From NCBI GenBank assembly GCA_030445745.1, contig JASUTE010000001.1, positions 62,001-126,000 on the forward strand: DNA of 64,000 bases. Direction: 5' to 3'. Positions 51,669 through 60,695 of the stretch are shown here, piece after piece; position 1 is the first letter of the stretch; every line of letters starts with the position of its first letter. The notes beneath the pieces were generated by a model. It had not been told where the DNA came from. It saw only the letters and a list, made by a program, of their open reading frames with translations, and searched no databases. A program made the translations under genes and the position numbers. The DNA comes from Candidatus Cloacimonadota bacterium. Lineage in GTDB: Bacteria > Cloacimonadota > Cloacimonadia > Cloacimonadales > TCS61.

Positions 51669-52664
51669 TTATACTCGAATTAGTATGCTGCCAGAGGTTA
51701 ATCCTGCTCCAAAAGAAGCCATTAAAACCAAATCGCCACTCCGTATTTTCCGTGCACGAATTGCTTCATCCAGGGCAATAGGAATGGTGGCAGAAGATGT
51801 ATTAGCATATTTTTCAATATTTACGATAACTTTATTGCTATCTATTTTCAGCTTTTTACCCAAAGCTTCTATTATGCGCAAATTAGCCTGGTGAGTAATA
51901 AGCCAATGGATTGATTTTACATCAAGGTCATTTCTTTTCAAAACTGTTTCGCAGGCATTGTACATCGATTTTATAGCTAATTTAAATATCTTGTTACCTT
52001 GCATTTCCACAGTATGCTTATTTTCTTTGATTGTATTAGTTGAAGCTGGATTACGAGAGCCACCAGCTGGTTGAATAAGATATTCGTAGTAGGTGCCATC
52101 TGCAGTAATTTCACTATCGATAATACGGGATATGTCTTTTGTTTCTGCTCGTGAAACAATAGCAGCCCCTGCACCATCGCCAAAAAGAACGCAGGTGTTG
52201 CGATCTTTCCAATTAGTAATTTTGCTTACAATTTCCACTCCAATTGTTAACACATTTTTCGCAATGCCGTTTTCTATGTATTGTCTGGCCATATCCATGG
52301 CGTATATCCAGCCAGTACAGCCAGCAGAGAGGTCAAAAGCAGGGATATTTTTCAGTCCGAGTTTTTTCATCAGAATACAGGCTGTAGAGGGAAAGGGATG
52401 ATCAGGGCTAATAGTGGCTACTACAATCATATCAATATCTTTGGTTCGTAAATTTGCAGCTTTAATAGCTTTTATTGCAGCATTATAAGCCAAATCAGAA
52501 GAAGCTTGATCTTCCGAGGCAATATGCCTTTCCCACATACCAGTTCGTTGTTTTATCCATTCATCGGAAGTGTCGACGATTTTTTCTAAATCGTGATTAT
52601 TCAATATCTTATCTGGTAAATAACGTCCAGTTCCAGAAATTTTAGCATAATATTTTGCTACCAT
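51669..52664 (-). CDS. fabH: 3-oxoacyl-[ACP] synthase III
   Basis: FabH makes the first condensation from acetyl- (or branched) CoA and malonyl-ACP. The 331-residue protein has Cys116 in DLSAGCTGWIYAM, the His in THQANLRIIEALG and the last active-site Asn in the NTSSATIPIAL region. It lies just downstream of plsX. Confidence 0.97.
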   Translation of the reverse strand: MVAKYYAKISGTGRYLPDKILNNHDLEKIVDTSDEWIKQRTGMWERHIASEDQASSDLAYNAAIKAIKAANLRTKDIDMIVVATISPDHPFPSTACILMKKLGLKNIPAFDLSAGCTGWIYAMDMARQYIENGIAKNVLTIGVEIVSKITNWKDRNTCVLFGDGAGAAIVSRAETKDISRIIDSEITADGTYYEYLIQPAGGSRNPASTNTIKENKHTVEMQGNKIFKLAIKSMYNACETVLKRNDLDVKSIHWLITHQANLRIIEALGKKLKIDSNKVIVNIEKYANTSSATIPIALDEAIRARKIRSGDLVLMASFGAGLTSGSILIRV

Positions 52665-52666
52665 TC

Positions 52667-53662
52667 TTAGTTCCTCTCATAATACTCACGCGTATGCTCC
52701 ATAAAACCCGATTGGGAAATATGGGAAGCAAATTTTATCGCATTTTTTATTGCTATGGCATTAGCTTTGCCATGTGAAATAACAGAAATACCATTTAAAC
52801 CTACTAAAAGTGCTCCACCATATTCAGAATGATCCATCTTTTTCTTTAAGTAAGTGTAAACTGGAAAAGAGAGTAAAGCCCCAATTTTGGCTATCCAATC
52901 TTTCTTGATCTGCTCTTTCATCATTGCAAAAATAGAAACTGCAGCACCTTCAACTGTTTTCAACATCACATTTCCCACAAAACCATCGCAAACAACCACA
53001 TCTACCACACCTTTCAGCAGCTCTTCACCTTCAATATTGCCAACAAAGTTGATGTCTTGATAGTTTTTTAGTTTCATATGAGCTTTTTTCACAACTTCGT
53101 TGCCCTTAGCGTCTTCTTCGCCAATATTCAAGAGCGCTACTTTGGGATTGGAATTTTGATAGAAAAATTTGGAATAAAGGCTTCCGAGCTTGGAAAATTG
53201 TACCAAATTATCTGCTGAGCAGTCCACATTAGCACCTACATCCAAAATTATCTCAGGTTGTTTTTGGGTGGGAAGGGTTATAGCAATAGCAGGCCTCAGC
53301 ACGTTCTTTATGCGTCCATAGGAAAAAAGTGATGCAGCCATCACAGCGCCGGTATTACCAGCACTAACCATAGCTGCCGCTTTGCCTTCTTTATGCAGTT
53401 GGATAGCCTTTACTAAAGAAGAATCAGGCTTTTGCTTAACCACTTTAGCAGGAGAATCTTCCATTGTGATTTTCTGACTGGCCGCTACGATTTCAATACG
53501 CTCCTTATCGAAGTAGAATTTGGCTAATGTTTTTTCCAATTCTTGTTGGTTTCCCACTAGGATGATTTTTTCGCAAACATCTTCCTTAATTGCAAGAATT
53601 GCACCTTCTACTTCAGGAGAAGGTGCATTGTCACTACCAAAAGCATCTAAGGCGATTTTCAT
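52667..53662 (-). CDS. plsX: Phosphate acyltransferase PlsX
   Basis: PlsX makes acyl-phosphate from acyl-ACP for phospholipid synthesis. The 331-residue protein begins MKIALDAFGSDNAPSPEVEG and has the conserved AMVSAGNTGAVMAA, LDVGANVDC, NIGEEDAKGNE, VVVCDGFVGNVMLK and EYGGALLVGLNG. It directly follows rpmF (rpmF-plsX order). Confidence 0.97.
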   Translation of the reverse strand: MKIALDAFGSDNAPSPEVEGAILAIKEDVCEKIILVGNQQELEKTLAKFYFDKERIEIVAASQKITMEDSPAKVVKQKPDSSLVKAIQLHKEGKAAAMVSAGNTGAVMAASLFSYGRIKNVLRPAIAITLPTQKQPEIILDVGANVDCSADNLVQFSKLGSLYSKFFYQNSNPKVALLNIGEEDAKGNEVVKKAHMKLKNYQDINFVGNIEGEELLKGVVDVVVCDGFVGNVMLKTVEGAAVSIFAMMKEQIKKDWIAKIGALLSFPVYTYLKKKMDHSEYGGALLVGLNGISVISHGKANAIAIKNAIKFASHISQSGFMEHTREYYERN

Positions 53663-53842
53663 TTATTCCTTTATTTCAATTTCCTTCTTACCATTATAAT
53701 ATCCACATTTTGTACAAATATTGTGAGGTCTGCAAGGTTCTCCGCAGTTTGAGCAGGTTACATAGGTTGGCATAGCTGCTTTGTAATGAGTTCTTCTTTT
53801 GTCTCTCCTGCTTTTTGATACTTTTCTTTTCGGTACAGCCAT
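53663..53842 (-). CDS. rpmF: 50S ribosomal protein L32
   Basis: A 59-residue protein: MAVPKRKVSKSRRDKRR is the L32 N-terminus, and two cysteine pairs (CSNCGEPC-like and CTKCG) form the zinc ribbon. It starts at ATG 53842 and its stop is one nt from the plsX start. It heads the rpmF-plsX-fabH-fabD-fabG-acpP-fabF-rnc operon. Confidence 0.95.
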   Translation of the reverse strand: MAVPKRKVSKSRRDKRRTHYKAAMPTYVTCSNCGEPCRPHNICTKCGYYNGKKEIEIKE

Positions 53843-53917
53843 TTTTATAACTCCCTTGTATTATTTTAACTTATTATTTTTCAAACATCTATGTGCACGT
53901 TATTTTCAAGATGAACC

Positions 53918-53945
53918 AAATTATTTTCAGCTGTTGAGGTGTCAA
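53918..53945 (-). promoter_or_regulatory. Promoter of the rpmF-fab operon
   Basis: On the minus strand TTGACA (53945-53940), a 16-nt spacer and TAATTT (53923-53918), about 75 nt before the rpmF ATG. The -10 is weak. A second TAAAAT closer to the gene could serve as an alternative -10. Confidence 0.4.
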
Positions 53946-53977
53946 GTGATTTCATATAAAATGAATTTAGTTCAATT

Positions 53978-55276
53978 TTAGCTCTCGCCTAAGATAATTG
54001 GCTGCTTGGCAATAGGTTCTGCACTTAATTGGTAACATTTTGCCAATTTAGCTGCTACAGCTTTTCCTGTTTTCTTGTTGTTGGCAAAAACTGTTCCGAG
54101 TTTTTCATCTTTTTGCAGTTTATCTCCAATTTTGTAGGGCAGATAAGCTCCGGTAGAGTGATCTATCTTAGATTCTAACGTTTTCCGACCAGCATTTAAA
54201 TCTACCAAAGCATAGCCAATAGCCTGTGAATCGATATTTTTAATATATCCCGTAGCTGGAGATTTGATATTTAATTCATATTTGGCTTGAGGCAGCAGCG
54301 AGGTATCGTCGCATACTGCTGGATCACCACCTTGGGTTTCTATGAAATTTTTGAAAAAATTCAGTGCTTTGTGGTTGGTAATAACTTCTGTAATCATTTT
54401 TTCAGCTTTGTTTCTGTTTTGTTCAATACCGGTCAAATTCAGCATTTGTATAGCTAAAGCTTTTGTTATTTGTTCAACATCGGCAGGCATTTTCCCTTTC
54501 AAGAATTCAATAGTTTCCAAAACTTCCAAACTATTACCTACATAATTTCCTAACGGAGCATTCATATTGGTGAATATTACTTTTACTTTTTGGCCTAGAT
54601 TTTCACCAGTGGTTTTGAGCAATTTGGCTAATTTTTTAGCATTTTTCATATCTTTAATAAAAGCTCCTGAGCCAATTTTTAGGTCGATTACCAAATTAGC
54701 TGCACCTTCTGCAATTTTTTTACTCATTATACTGGCAGTTATCAACGGTAAACTTTCCACGGTGCCAGTAACATCTCGTAATGCGTATATGCGTTTATCG
54801 GCGGGTACTAATTGCTGGCTTTGGCTGATTATTGCAAATCCATTCTTTTCGATTAGTTGTTTGAATTCGTTATCAGAAAAATCTGTTCGGAATCCTGGAA
54901 TTGATTCCAATTTATCTAAAGTACCACCGGTGTGACCTAGTCCTCTGCCAGAAATCATTGGAATTTTGCAACCACAAGCTGCTGCAATTGGGGTAAGCAT
55001 CAAGCTTATTTTATCGCCTACACCGCCGGTGGAATGTTTGTCTACAGTATGCCATTTTGGAGGAAACTGCAACTGTTTGCCAGATTCGATATAGATCTTG
55101 GTTAGAGTCTCCACTTCCTGAGGTTGCATATCAGAGAAGAAGATTGCCATAAGTAGGGCGCTCATTTGATATTCAGGAATCTTATTTTGCAGATATAGCT
55201 CGACAAAATTCCTAATTTCTGCTTCTTCTAATTTATTACCATTACGTTTTTTTATTATTATTTCTACCGGATTCAT
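53978..55276 (-). CDS. deoA: Pyrimidine-nucleoside (thymidine) phosphorylase
   Basis: The enzyme cleaves thymidine or uridine to base and sugar 1-phosphate. The 432-residue protein shows the family motifs: the alpha-domain start IIIKKRNGNKLEEAEI, the phosphate loop KHSTGGVGDKISL, ISGRGLGHTGGTLDKLESIPG, SLPLITASIMSKK and LKIGSGAFIKD, and the long linker to the alpha/beta domain. It lies 3 nt after the transglutaminase-like gene. Confidence 0.95.
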   Translation of the reverse strand: MNPVEIIIKKRNGNKLEEAEIRNFVELYLQNKIPEYQMSALLMAIFFSDMQPQEVETLTKIYIESGKQLQFPPKWHTVDKHSTGGVGDKISLMLTPIAAACGCKIPMISGRGLGHTGGTLDKLESIPGFRTDFSDNEFKQLIEKNGFAIISQSQQLVPADKRIYALRDVTGTVESLPLITASIMSKKIAEGAANLVIDLKIGSGAFIKDMKNAKKLAKLLKTTGENLGQKVKVIFTNMNAPLGNYVGNSLEVLETIEFLKGKMPADVEQITKALAIQMLNLTGIEQNRNKAEKMITEVITNHKALNFFKNFIETQGGDPAVCDDTSLLPQAKYELNIKSPATGYIKNIDSQAIGYALVDLNAGRKTLESKIDHSTGAYLPYKIGDKLQKDEKLGTVFANNKKTGKAVAAKLAKCYQLSAEPIAKQPIILGES

Positions 55277-55279
55277 ATT

Positions 55280-56830
55280 TTACCACCAAATCTGTTTTTC
55301 ATTTTTAAAACTAAAAATTCGTTCATTTCCAATATCGTTAGTTTTTGTCAAACGATATATTCTATTGGCTGGAATATTGGAAAAATGTAGGGCCTGTCCC
55401 GTGGTTGTTTTCTTCCCCAGAGAAATCCATTTTTTATGCCAAAAGAATAATTCATATTTTCCCTCTTCACCCTCAAAATATAAGGAATCGGATGGACTGG
55501 TAAACTTAGCTTTATCGACAGCGGTAAAAGTTATGCTCAAATTTTTCGCTTTTTTGCCATCCAAAACATACTGTTTGCCATTTTTTTGTAGAATAAAAGG
55601 TGGGCCTGCCGGAATCACCTTACGGTTATAATAGCAAGGCAGGTACATAATTTCTAAACCCATATCGATGAATTCTGCTGAATTTTGTTCTATCTCTGCC
55701 CAATCTATAGGACGCCAAGCCCCATTGTTGAAAACAGCAAGAAACAGGAAACGTGAATTTTCTGGCTGTGGATATTTCAGGGTATCTAATTTCACAACAA
55801 TATCGTTTACTTTAGTATAAAACGGGGTTACATCGCGGCTGAATTTACTTCCTAACCATGGAGGTATTCGGTCGGCATTGTTTTGTTGAAAAGCCAGATT
55901 TTGCTGCTGCTTCCGAAATGATTTGCGGTATACTTTGGCAACTTTATGCGCTAATTCATACTCTCCCGGGTTTACTTCGCACCCCATAAAAGGAATGGTT
56001 TTGCCATCTAAAGTTATTAATGCATTCCAGACATGGTTGTTATTTGAATCTGCCCAATAGGGAGTATAATCTGCAGCTACACAGATACCATTAGCTCGCA
56101 TAGCATAGATAGCAAAGGTGCTCATATCCTCACACCGTCCTTTGCCGCTTCTTAGCATTTGCATAAAACTTTGGTCGGTAGGATGCAGATAATATTTGCT
56201 ATCGAATTTAACCCAACTTTTCAATTTTTCGTTTATATAAGTTGCAGCTTCTATCATATCTTCCGGGTTTTCTAATTTTTGCGGCAAATCCTGATATTCT
56301 TTTAAGAAAAATTGGCGCCAATTTCCTATAGGTTCGTTATTAACGCGATAGGGTAGAATGTATTCTTGGAATGATTGATAAGGAAACTGTTGTGCCCAGG
56401 GTTTATTTTTCCAAGCTTGATATGCTAATTCCACATTATTTATCAGATACTGAGAAGAAATTGCTTGTACATCTTCTATTTTTTTTGCTTTGTCCCAGTG
56501 CAATTTTCCATATTGATTTTCCAGGGAATCCATAGCTGCTTTAGCTTTTTGGTAGGAAGCATAATCTTCTATATGCCACTCTATTTGATTGTTTTGTGCA
56601 TCGAATAATCCAAATTCAAAATAATGGTGTCCCTCTATATTTTCCAATAAGAAATATAAAGAACTCAACTCTAAAAAATTACCTTTATTCTGAAAGTAGT
56701 TAATAGCTTTTTTTAGTTCTAAGCTATTATCACCAGCAGCTTGCAATATTTCTTGGAAAACAGTGGGATAGCTGATGGTGACACAACCTGCTATAGCTAA
56801 AAACAAAGATAAAATTATTATCTTTTTCAT
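55280..56830 (-). CDS. Transglutaminase-like lipoprotein
   Basis: A 516-residue lipoprotein (Cys16 in LAIAGC) with a transglutaminase-core in the middle: Cys233 in GKGRCEDMSTFA and His266 in NNNHVWNALI. The third member of the triad is not obvious. The N-terminal 200 residues are helical and the C-terminal part is beta-rich. Possible roles include protease or cross-linking activity at the envelope; none is proven. The start overlaps the aroDE-like stop (4 nt). Confidence 0.8.
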   Translation of the reverse strand: MKKIIILSLFLAIAGCVTISYPTVFQEILQAAGDNSLELKKAINYFQNKGNFLELSSLYFLLENIEGHHYFEFGLFDAQNNQIEWHIEDYASYQKAKAAMDSLENQYGKLHWDKAKKIEDVQAISSQYLINNVELAYQAWKNKPWAQQFPYQSFQEYILPYRVNNEPIGNWRQFFLKEYQDLPQKLENPEDMIEAATYINEKLKSWVKFDSKYYLHPTDQSFMQMLRSGKGRCEDMSTFAIYAMRANGICVAADYTPYWADSNNNHVWNALITLDGKTIPFMGCEVNPGEYELAHKVAKVYRKSFRKQQQNLAFQQNNADRIPPWLGSKFSRDVTPFYTKVNDIVVKLDTLKYPQPENSRFLFLAVFNNGAWRPIDWAEIEQNSAEFIDMGLEIMYLPCYYNRKVIPAGPPFILQKNGKQYVLDGKKAKNLSITFTAVDKAKFTSPSDSLYFEGEEGKYELFFWHKKWISLGKKTTTGQALHFSNIPANRIYRLTKTNDIGNERIFSFKNEKQIWW

Positions 56831-58155
56831 AATTTGCCCTTCAATTGTTTAATGAAATATTTCAACTGTTCTTCTGCCTGCCAATACCAGAATTGTTGAC
56901 CAGAAACAAACTGAAGTGAATTTTGCTGACAGAATTGTACTAATTCAGTTGGTTTTTTCTGGTAGGGAAGATCTATAAGTTTTGTGAATTTAGGAAGCAT
57001 TTCTTGCTGCAATGATGTTGTAGAGGTGCCTCTCGGTGTGCAATTTACCAACAAGTGATACTGAGAAATTGGAGCAGAAGTAGCACTTTTCAAGTTAAAT
57101 TTTTTTATAAATTTCTGCAGTTTAGTTTTGTTTCTACCATCTACGTATATATTTTCTTTAAACTTTTTAGCTGCCAATAAAAAGGTTGTAGCTGTACCTC
57201 CGTAACCCCACAAGAGAATTTTATGATGTTCATTTATCTGCAAATGTGTTAAAGCTTTTTGGAAGGCAATGATGTCGGTGTTTGCAGCAATATTGCTAGA
57301 TGGCAAAAACAGATTTATGGGTTGTTTTTGATCTAATTTTTTAGCTATTTTTTCTTTAAACGGCATAGTTATTGAAAAACCCAAAAAACCGCTGTTTCCC
57401 AGCAGCCAGTCCCAGAAATCATTAAAATTATCGCAGTAAAAGGGTAGGTAAACAGCGTCATAGTTGTGGCTATTGAAGTATTGATTATAAAATTCCAAAC
57501 CTAAAGATTTTGCAACCTGCTCTCCTCCTACTATGCCTCCAATGCTACTGTTAGCGGTTAGTTTTTTCAATCTGAATTTATCTGCTTCCTGTCTGGTGAG
57601 TTGATTAGGTGCAGTAGGAAATTTTTCCAAACCATAAAAAGTAGCTGCTGCACCCAAAAATTTGTATAAAGCCCTGCTTAATTTTCCTAATTTGCCCAAA
57701 CCAGCCCAAATAACAGGTTTATCGCTTGTTTCTATTAGTTTTTTTATTTGGCCTAATTGTTGGTAACTGTTTATTGGAATTGCTAATTTCAAAAATCTGG
57801 CCGGAAGTTGGTTTGCTAGGGCTATTATATTTTCTAACTGGTTAATTTCCCATTTCCCAAAATTATGATATGACAGCACCAGATTGTGAGAAGGGAGATT
57901 AATTTTTTTATCATATTTAAGAATTTCCCAATCAACCAAGCAGTCATATTTTGCTATCATTTTTTTATAAAATATATTTTTCTGAGTTTTAGCGAAATGT
58001 CTTTTTCCACCCTCATCCGGTTCTCGTATGGTTAAAATTGTTTTTTTATCTACATTTTGGGCAAATTGATTCAAGCTGTGCAGGAAATCTAAGCGATATT
58101 CTTTCCAACTGGTAATATTTTCATTTAAATCGGCAGGTAAGGAACAGATTATCAT
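56827..58155 (-). CDS. Fused type I 3-dehydroquinate dehydratase-shikimate dehydrogenase (AroD-AroE)
   Basis: A 442-residue two-domain protein of the shikimate pathway. Residues 1-200 resemble class I AroD: YRLDF (20-24), ILTIREPDEGG with Arg44, Glu77, His97 in SYHNFG, and the Schiff-base Lys123 in FLKLAIP. Residues about 205-442 resemble AroE: Lys267 in TMPFKEK, Asp294 in NTD, the NADP loop GYGGTAT (317-323) and NCTPRGT. The AroE shikimate-binding motif is changed: GEQVAKSLG replaces the usual hSlSP form. I put the start at 58155, where ATG overlaps the aroC stop as ATGA. Confidence 0.87.
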   Translation of the reverse strand: MIICSLPADLNENITSWKEYRLDFLHSLNQFAQNVDKKTILTIREPDEGGKRHFAKTQKNIFYKKMIAKYDCLVDWEILKYDKKINLPSHNLVLSYHNFGKWEINQLENIIALANQLPARFLKLAIPINSYQQLGQIKKLIETSDKPVIWAGLGKLGKLSRALYKFLGAAATFYGLEKFPTAPNQLTRQEADKFRLKKLTANSSIGGIVGGEQVAKSLGLEFYNQYFNSHNYDAVYLPFYCDNFNDFWDWLLGNSGFLGFSITMPFKEKIAKKLDQKQPINLFLPSSNIAANTDIIAFQKALTHLQINEHHKILLWGYGGTATTFLLAAKKFKENIYVDGRNKTKLQKFIKKFNLKSATSAPISQYHLLVNCTPRGTSTTSLQQEMLPKFTKLIDLPYQKKPTELVQFCQQNSLQFVSGQQFWYWQAEEQLKYFIKQLKGKL

Positions 58156-59450
58156 TGTTGTTTGCGGCTTTCCGCTAAAATTATTTTCCAAATTTTCTCT
58201 ACTGCAGCAGAATTTAGCTGCCACTCTTTGGCTTTTATCTGCAAATTTTGTAATAATTTTTCTTCGCGCTGTATATCTTTCACTGACATCTCTTTTTGTT
58301 TTTTTAGTTTTCCAATCGCCTGTGAAATATGGTTTCTACGAGTCAAAGCAATTAAAATGTCTTCATCGATCTTGTCGATAGATTCGCGTAGATCTGTTAA
58401 GTTCTGGGTTTTATTTTCCACCAGTTTTTGGTAGGAAGCAGCATCTGCCAGCACCAGTTTCACCATAGCGATAGCTGCTGGTATAAGGCGTGGAACTACA
58501 CAGACATCATGCCGACCAGATATGCTAATTGAGGCACTTTTGCCGGATTTAGTGATAGTTTGCTGTCGCCTGGCGATAGAGGGAGTAGGTTTTACTACAA
58601 AGCGGAATTTTATCTGTTCACCAGTGGAGATGCCACCTAAAATACCGCCGCAATGATTGCTAAGAAAACCCTTTTCATTCATCTGATCGTTTGCTTGTGA
58701 CCCAGTTTGAGCTGCTAATGCAAATCCATCCCCAAATTCTATTCCTTTTACAGCTCCTAAAGATAAAATAGCTTCAGCTAAAGCAGCATCTAGTTTTCTA
58801 AAAACAGGATCTCCCCAGCCAGGGGGAATATTATCTATCACAGCTTCCACTATTCCGCCTACTGAATTTTTCTTCTCTTGCACTTGTTGCAGGTAATTTT
58901 CCACTGCAGTTATGTTGTTATCTGGCCACCAAAGTGTATTTGATGGTGGAATACATTTTTTAGCAGCTTTCATTTTTCCTATTTGCACAGCATACATTTG
59001 AATTTTTATATTTTGCAGAAGATAATCGACTATTTCAGCTGCGGCTACCCGACATATTGTTTCTCGGCCAGAAGCGCGGCCACCTCCACGATAATCGAAT
59101 ATCTTAAATTTCTTAAAATAGGAAAAATCTGCATGGCCGGGACGGAAGAGATTTTTTATATCTTCGTAGTCCTGGGAACGTGCATCACGATTGGGGAAAA
59201 TTATACAAATGGGCATACCGGTAGTTATGCCGTCAAAAACGCCAGATAAAATCTGGTAATCATCTGTTTCCTGGCGGGCAGAAGTGAATTTATTCTGTCC
59301 GGGTTTTCTTCTGGCTAAAGCAGATTGCAGCTGCTGATGTGGGAATACCAAACCTGGCTTGATATCTTCCAGTACCACCCCCATCGCTTTTCCATGGCTT
59401 TCGCCAAAAGTGGTAATACCAAAAAATTTTCCCCAACTATTCGATTTCAT
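58152..59450 (-). CDS. aroC: Chorismate synthase fused to an AroQ-type chorismate mutase
   Basis: A 432-residue protein. Residues 1-345 are chorismate synthase (EPSP to chorismate, FMN): GESHG (16-20), RPGHAD (103-108), [13 protein letters not shown] (119-131), [15 protein letters not shown] (264-278) and [10 protein letters not shown] (312-321). Residues about 351-432 match an AroQ (chorismate mutase II) domain: Arg355, Arg371, Lys383, Asp392, Arg395, Glu396 and a terminal Gln432 align with E. coli R11, R28, K39, D48, R51, E52 and Q88. One protein could thus make chorismate and convert it to prephenate. Usual AroC ends near 360-390. The aroDE-like gene follows with an ATGA overlap. Confidence 0.95.
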   Translation of the reverse strand: MKSNSWGKFFGITTFGESHGKAMGVVLEDIKPGLVFPHQQLQSALARRKPGQNKFTSARQETDDYQILSGVFDGITTGMPICIIFPNRDARSQDYEDIKNLFRPGHADFSYFKKFKIFDYRGGGRASGRETICRVAAAEIVDYLLQNIKIQMYAVQIGKMKAAKKCIPPSNTLWWPDNNITAVENYLQQVQEKKNSVGGIVEAVIDNIPPGWGDPVFRKLDAALAEAILSLGAVKGIEFGDGFALAAQTGSQANDQMNEKGFLSNHCGGILGGISTGEQIKFRFVVKPTPSIARRQQTITKSGKSASISISGRHDVCVVPRLIPAAIAMVKLVLADAASYQKLVENKTQNLTDLRESIDKIDEDILIALTRRNHISQAIGKLKKQKEMSVKDIQREEKLLQNLQIKAKEWQLNSAAVEKIWKIILAESRKQQ

Positions 59451-59469
59451 CTTTACTCCTTTTCCAAAA

Positions 59470-59496
59470 AAAATATTTGGATTAAAGGTATGTCAA
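59470..59496 (-). promoter_or_regulatory. Promoter candidate of the aroC operon
   Basis: TTGACA (minus strand, 59496-59491), a 15-nt spacer and TATTTT (59475-59470). The aroC ATG at 59450 follows, with GGAG upstream. The -10 region is A/T-rich, so the exact hexamer is uncertain. Confidence 0.4.
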
Positions 59497-59567
59497 CTAA
59501 AACGTTTATCTTCTATGCTATTGCAAGTATGAATTATAATTTTTTCTATGAAAATTCCAAAAGTAAA

Positions 59568-59594
59568 TTGACATTTTAACTCTAACATTAAGAT
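59568..59594 (+). promoter_or_regulatory. Promoter candidate of the exbB operon
   Basis: TTGACA (59568-59573), a 15-nt spacer and TAAGAT (59589-59594), then GGGAGG (59614-59619) and the ATG at 59624. The -10 matches four of six. Confidence 0.4.
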
Positions 59595-59623
59595 AGCGGA
59601 AAAAGAAAGTGACGGGAGGTACG

Positions 59624-60277
59624 ATGTTCCTATTAGCATTTTTACCCGGTGAAGAAACCAATTTACTAAATCTGGCAGCCAGAGGTGGTATTTTGATGGC
59701 GGTATTGCTATTGATCTCTATAATTGCTGTAGCCATCATCATTGAGCGGTTGATAAAGATAAATAGAGCAAACAAGTTAAAAGATGAATTTTTGCAGGGA
59801 ATATATGAAGATTTGGCAGCAGGTTACAATGATAAAGCAATACAAAAATGTGAAGAGAAGAAAAATTCAGCATTGGCAGGTGTGTTAGCCAAAATTATTG
59901 ATAATTTTCAAAAACAGGTTTTTAATGATCGTGAGACGGTAGAGCTAGCAATTAATAACCAAATACACAGGTTAGAACGAAATTTAGGCACACTTTCCAC
60001 TTTTGCAGCTATAGCACCTTTAATTGGATTTTTGGGAACTGTGACGGGTATGGTTAAAGTTTTTATGCAGATTGGCGAGACTGGCGGTGGAGTGGATATT
60101 AGTTTGCTTGCAAATGGTATTTGGGAAGCGCTTTTAACTACTATCGGGGGGCTAACAGTTGGCATTGTAACTATTCTCTTCTATAATTATTTAATAAGTA
60201 AATTAGAGGTGATTGAACAAAATTTGGAAGAAGAAGCACACAACTTTTTGGCTACTGTGAAAAATTTGAGGAGTTAA
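59624..60277 (+). CDS. exbB: ExbB/TolQ/MotA-family proton channel protein
   Basis: A 217-residue inner-membrane protein with three transmembrane helices (about 20-42, 130-150 and 168-190). It has the TolQ/ExbB signature in the third-helix region (ATIAPLIGFLGTVTGMVKVF, ending in the GIWEALLTTIGGLTVGI box). With ExbD and TonB it uses the proton gradient to drive outer-membrane receptors. The frame is open from a GTG at 59609, but GGGAGG places the start at 59624. A TolQ-type role is an alternative. Confidence 0.9.
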   Translation: MFLLAFLPGEETNLLNLAARGGILMAVLLLISIIAVAIIIERLIKINRANKLKDEFLQGIYEDLAAGYNDKAIQKCEEKKNSALAGVLAKIIDNFQKQVFNDRETVELAINNQIHRLERNLGTLSTFAAIAPLIGFLGTVTGMVKVFMQIGETGGGVDISLLANGIWEALLTTIGGLTVGIVTILFYNYLISKLEVIEQNLEEEAHNFLATVKNLRS

Positions 60278-60278
60278 C

Positions 60279-60695
60279 ATGAAAAGCCGTCTTAAGAAAC
60301 AACGTATCTCTTCTTTGGGGCTTATATCATTCACCGATGTTATCTTCTTGCTTATTATATTTTTGCTTATCTCTTCCAATTTTGTTACACATGCCGGTAT
60401 CAAGGTAGATCTGCCTGGAGCAGCTACTCACCAGAATGAATTTACTAAAAATATTAGTATTACCTATACCAAGGATGATAAAATATTTGTAGGCGAGCAA
60501 CAGGTTGACTGGAATAATTTGGCCGAAGTGCTATCTGCTCGACTAATCGAAGATCCACAACAGGTTGTGGTTATTCGCGCTGACCAGGAAATAGCACTAA
60601 AAAAAATTGTTAAAATAATAGATTTAGCCAAACTTTCAGGTACAGAACGCTTTTTCATAGCAACCCAGATACAAAAACAAGAAAATGAGTACTAA
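60279..60695 (+). CDS. exbD: ExbD/TolR-family protein
   Basis: A 138-residue protein with one N-terminal transmembrane helix (about 17-36) containing the Asp of the proton channel (LISFTDVIFLLIIFLLIS), then a periplasmic ExbD domain (VDLPGAATHQN; ISITYTKDDKIFVGEQQV; LIEDPQQVVVIRADQEIA). It is 1 nt from exbB and its stop overlaps tonB. Confidence 0.95.
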   Translation: MKSRLKKQRISSLGLISFTDVIFLLIIFLLISSNFVTHAGIKVDLPGAATHQNEFTKNISITYTKDDKIFVGEQQVDWNNLAEVLSARLIEDPQQVVVIRADQEIALKKIVKIIDLAKLSGTERFFIATQIQKQENEY

